In this document: piece by piece, positions 7,659 through 8,831 of the stretch
Layout: each line of letters opens with the position of its first letter
Numbering within the stretch: position 1 is the stretch's first letter
DNA from: an uncultured Rhodanobacteraceae bacterium
Lineage (GTDB): Bacteria; Pseudomonadota; Gammaproteobacteria; Xanthomonadales; Rhodanobacteraceae
Assembly (NCBI GenBank): GCA_937902695.1
Contig: CALFNI010000034.1
Location: 1 to 8,831 of the forward strand
Reading direction: 5' to 3'
Length of the DNA stretch: 8,831 nucleotides
Program-made: the position numbers and the translations under genes
Notes under the pieces: generated by a model
Seen by the model: only the letters and a program-made list of their open reading frames with translations
Database searches by the model: none
What the model was told of the DNA's origin: nothing

Positions 7659-7664
7659 GTGTAT
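7659..7664 (-). promoter_or_regulatory. Possible -10 element for the 165-aa unknown gene
   Basis: Read on the minus strand the hexamer is TACACC within CATACACC. No good -35 is present (TTTTCC and TTGTTC lie upstream), as expected for an activator-dependent promoter. The implied start near 7652 places the centre of the TGTGA-N6-TCACA site about 60 bases upstream, close to the classic -61.5 class I spacing. The leader would be about 40 bases. Confidence 0.3.
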
Positions 7665-7704
7665 GCCATGTGTGGAACAAGTGGAAAACGGCACCTGGCC
7701 AGTC

Positions 7705-7720
7705 TGTGAGGTGGGTCACA
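7705..7720. promoter_or_regulatory. CRP/Clp-type binding site, TGTGA-N6-TCACA
   Basis: Both half-sites match the CRP consensus exactly: TGTGA at 7705-7709, six-base spacer GGTGGG, TCACA at 7716-7720. In Xanthomonadales the CRP-like protein Clp recognises the same consensus. The flanking AT-rich bases of the strongest sites are missing. Position fits control of the minus-strand gene starting at 7611; the plus-strand gene at 7908 is much further away (about 170 bases from its candidate start). Confidence 0.65.
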
Positions 7721-7740
7721 AGTGCCAATCCTTGGCACTT
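7720..7740. repeat. Perfect inverted repeat, 9-nt arms, 3-nt spacer
   Basis: AAGTGCCAA (7720-7728) and TTGGCACTT (7732-7740) are exact reverse complements around TCC. The repeat shares its first base with the end of the CRP/Clp-type site. As DNA it would suit a dimeric regulator; as RNA it would form a tight hairpin. A terminator is unlikely, because no gene ends here and only a TTT follows on the plus strand. The regulator is unknown to me. Confidence 0.6.
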
Positions 7741-7871
7741 TCCGCCGCACGGAAACGCTTGAGCACGCTCGCATTGCCTTTTGCGGGAGCGACGACAGCG
7801 GCGATCGCCGGGTCCGGGCGAGTGAATCGCGGCTGCCGGCCATGACCGCGGGAGCCGCGGCGGCGCCCTGC

Positions 7872-7895
7872 TAGAGTGCTTGCCCGAAGTGGAGA
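7872..7895 (+). promoter_or_regulatory. Possible -10 element and ribosome site of the membrane protein gene
   Basis: TAGAGT at 7872-7877 resembles the TAnnnT -10 elements of xanthomonads, though no matching -35 is seen 17 bases before it. A start near 7884 would leave a short leader carrying GGAGA at 7891-7895, which sits 12 bases before the ATG, longer than ideal. Confidence 0.3.
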
Positions 7896-7907
7896 CGGGC
7901 CGTCCGC

Positions 7908-8288
7908 ATGGGTTTTTCGTGGCTGTCGCCCGGCGTTGCCGGGGCGCTCGAGGCGGGCGCGATCGCGCTCCTGACCGGTGCGCTGCTCTGTGCGCTGTGC
8001 CATCACCTCGGCCGGCGCGTCGGCTGGAAGCAGGGCACCGAGATCGGCGTCGCATTCGTAGCGACGCTCTTCATCGCGGCCGGCATCGACGCGTGGGATC
8101 TCTTTCACCTCAGCCTCGTCCGGCTCGAATCGCCGTTCGTGATCGAGCGGACGCTCGGCGACATCTACGATCCGGCGTTCCTCGGCACGCGCGTCGTGTT
8201 CGAGTTCTGCGGTGCCGTCGCGGGCGTCATGATCGGCTGGTACCTCGCGGCGATCGCATCGTTCGGCAGGCGGCGCCCGCGCAACTGA
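7908..8288 (+). CDS. Small integral membrane protein of unknown function, 126 aa
   Basis: Not recognised as a named family. Three hydrophobic segments are visible: about 9-31 (GVAGALEAGAIALLTGALLC), 45-62 (EIGVAFVATLFIAAGI) and 97-118 (VFEFCGAVAGVMIGWYLAAI). The loop after the first is basic (HHLGRRVGWKQ, 32-42) and so is the tail (RRRPRN), both expected on the cytoplasmic side; with an odd number of spans this would put the N-terminus outside. The middle loop (about 63-95) is richer in acidic residues (D61, D64, E74, E80, D85, D88). Polar residues within the membrane (E15, H32, H33, E99) could matter but match no site I know. Start at ATG 7908 follows a plausible leader. It converges with the cupin gene, ending 84 bases from it. 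Short membrane proteins of this type are often poorly annotated. Confidence 0.7.
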   Translation: MGFSWLSPGVAGALEAGAIALLTGALLCALCHHLGRRVGWKQGTEIGVAFVATLFIAAGIDAWDLFHLSLVRLESPFVIERTLGDIYDPAFLGTRVVFEFCGAVAGVMIGWYLAAIASFGRRRPRN

Positions 8289-8334
8289 CGCATCGATCTT
8301 TACCGCGCGATGACCTGGACGCGCCGGCTTCATG

Positions 8335-8366
8335 CGCGGCGCTGAATTGCGCGGGCGCGCGCCGCG
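8335..8366. terminator. GC-only hairpin between convergent genes, weak terminator candidate
   Basis: CGCGGCGC at 8335-8342 pairs with GCGCCGCG at 8359-8366 around a 16-base loop. It sits between the ends of the plus-strand membrane protein and the minus-strand cupin, where a shared terminator would be expected. There is no T run on either side, and such repeats arise easily by chance in this base composition. Confidence 0.2.
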
Positions 8367-8372
8367 GATCGC

Positions 8373-8720
8373 TCAGCCGCCGGATGCCGCCACTTCGCCG
8401 CCCTCCACGCCGTAGAACATCACCCAGACGGCGAGATCGTCGCTGAAATCGACGAAGCGATGGACGGCGCCCGCCGGTACGAACAGCGCATCGCCGCATC
8501 CAAACATCTTGCGCTCGTCGCCGCAGACGAACGTGCCGCGGCCCGCGACGACCACGTAGAGCTCGTCGCGCGCGTGCGGCGTCTGCGGATCGTGGCCGCG
8601 CGGCGCGTAGAGCTCGAGCACGAGGGGGCCGTGCTCGAAGACGACGGTGAAGCGCTTGCCGTCCGTGGCCGGCAAACGCGCGAGCGCGTCGCGCCAGGCG
8701 AATGCGAAGTCCCGGTTCAT
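8373..8720 (-). CDS. Small single-domain cupin protein, 115 aa
   Basis: A cytoplasmic beta-barrel of the cupin_2 type, probably metal-binding. The start at 8720 is chosen because its ATG overlaps the upstream OsmC-like stop (ATGA) and begins the conserved part. Motif 1 is reduced: TPHARDELYVVVAGRG gives H49 and E53, with the usual first His of HxH replaced by Thr. Motif 2 is GDALFVPAGAVHRF with H87. The likely metal ligands are thus H49, E53 and H87. The strand pattern continues to about 104 (VWVMFYG), then a short Gly-rich tail. Cys at 66 and 75 lie in the barrel. Cupins of this size range from dioxygenases to non-enzymatic small-molecule binders, and the sequence does not decide. Coupling to an OsmC-like gene suggests a link with peroxide or electrophile stress, an inference from neighbourhood only. 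Confidence 0.85.
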   Translation of the reverse strand: MNRDFAFAWRDALARLPATDGKRFTVVFEHGPLVLELYAPRGHDPQTPHARDELYVVVAGRGTFVCGDERKMFGCGDALFVPAGAVHRFVDFSDDLAVWVMFYGVEGGEVAASGG

Positions 8721-8831
8721 GCACGCGGCTCGACGCGGATGTCGCTCTTCACCGAGCTCGCAATGAAGCACTCGGCGTGCGCTTCGTGGTGCAGCGCTTC
8801 GAGCGCGGCGGCGTCGGGTTTCCTCTCGCCG
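8717..8831 (-). CDS. OsmC-family protein, C-terminal 37 residues only (continues beyond the right edge)
   Basis: Reading the minus strand from the right edge gives 37 residues and a TGA at 8719-8717. The segment ALHHEAHAECFIASSVKSDIR (last dozen residues excluded here) matches the end of OsmC/Ohr-like proteins, where HHEAHxxCFIANSVKT-type sequence carries the second redox Cys. These enzymes reduce organic peroxides using a Cys pair; the first Cys would lie outside the window. The stop overlaps the cupin ATG by four bases, so the two form one transcription unit with this gene first. Identification rests on a short but characteristic segment. Which OsmC subgroup it belongs to cannot be decided from this part. 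Confidence 0.7.
   Translation of the reverse strand, partial: GERKPDAAALEALHHEAHAECFIASSVKSDIRVEPRA

Larger units (their letters stand above)
7612..7907. other. Divergent intergenic control region, no gene seen
   Basis: This roughly 300-base interval separates the minus-strand unknown gene from the plus-strand membrane protein. Its middle (about 7640-7745) is clearly less GC-rich than the coding DNA around it. It holds, in order, the candidate -10 at 7659-7664 (minus), a short direct repeat GTGGAA at 7672 and 7681, an 8-base palindrome CTGGCCAG at 7695-7702, the CRP/Clp-type site, the second inverted repeat, and a plus-strand -10 near 7872. From about 7745 to 7865 I see nothing recognisable. 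Confidence 0.6.

Noticed and set aside
7670..7690. DnaA-box-like sequences (TTTTCCACT and TGTTCCACA on the minus strand)
   Set aside because: Each matches TTATCCACA at only seven of nine positions and there is no dnaA, dnaN or AT-rich unwinding region.
7731..7750. TTGGCAC as a sigma-54 -24 element
   Set aside because: On neither strand does a TTGC-type -12 element follow at the required distance.
7716..8333. Minus-strand open frame (205 codons) opposite the small membrane protein
   Set aside because: Composition is typical of a shadow; the plus-strand frame has three well-formed hydrophobic segments.

Overview
The window is high-GC DNA with tightly packed genes and strong third-position G/C bias. 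Gene content points to a gammaproteobacterium of the Xanthomonadales/Lysobacterales, probably Rhodanobacteraceae (Dokdonella-like). The reasons are a multi-HAMP hybrid kinase followed by a receiver-first hybrid kinase, a secreted protein ending in an 'IFASGFES'-type tail that I recall from that group, TAnnnT-style -10 elements and a CRP/Clp-type operator. This placement is inference, with no database search behind it.

Layout. (1) Positions 1-4579, + strand: two hybrid sensor kinases overlapping by GTGA. The first enters from the left edge (HAMP, GAF, coiled coil, HisKA, HATPase, then three receivers). The second runs receiver, coiled coil, HisKA, HATPase, receiver. They probably form a cytoplasmic/membrane phosphorelay; no HPt protein or output domain lies in the window. 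(2) 4688-5452, +: a NYN (PIN-like nuclease) protein with a C-terminal OST-HTH/LOTUS-like domain and its own likely promoter. (3) 5445-5639, +: a 64-residue cysteine-rich reading frame overlapping the NYN stop. It ends in a tail like that of the next gene and may be a small protein or a remnant. (4) 5689-7101, +: a secreted right-handed parallel beta-helix protein with signal peptide and the short C-terminal GFES tail. (5) 7114-7611, - strand: an unrecognised 165-residue protein. (6) 7612-7907: an AT-richer regulatory interval with a perfect TGTGA-N6-TCACA site abutting a second perfect inverted repeat with 9-nt arms. (7) 7908-8288, +: a small protein with three predicted membrane segments, convergent with (8) a - strand pair at the right edge: an OsmC-like protein (C-terminal part only) overlapping a small cupin by ATGA.

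Nothing here is a recognisable defence island, mobile element, CRISPR array or RNA gene. The points most worth attention are the double-palindrome control region at 7695-7740, the cysteine-rich frame at 5445-5639, and the C-terminal tail it shares with the beta-helix protein.
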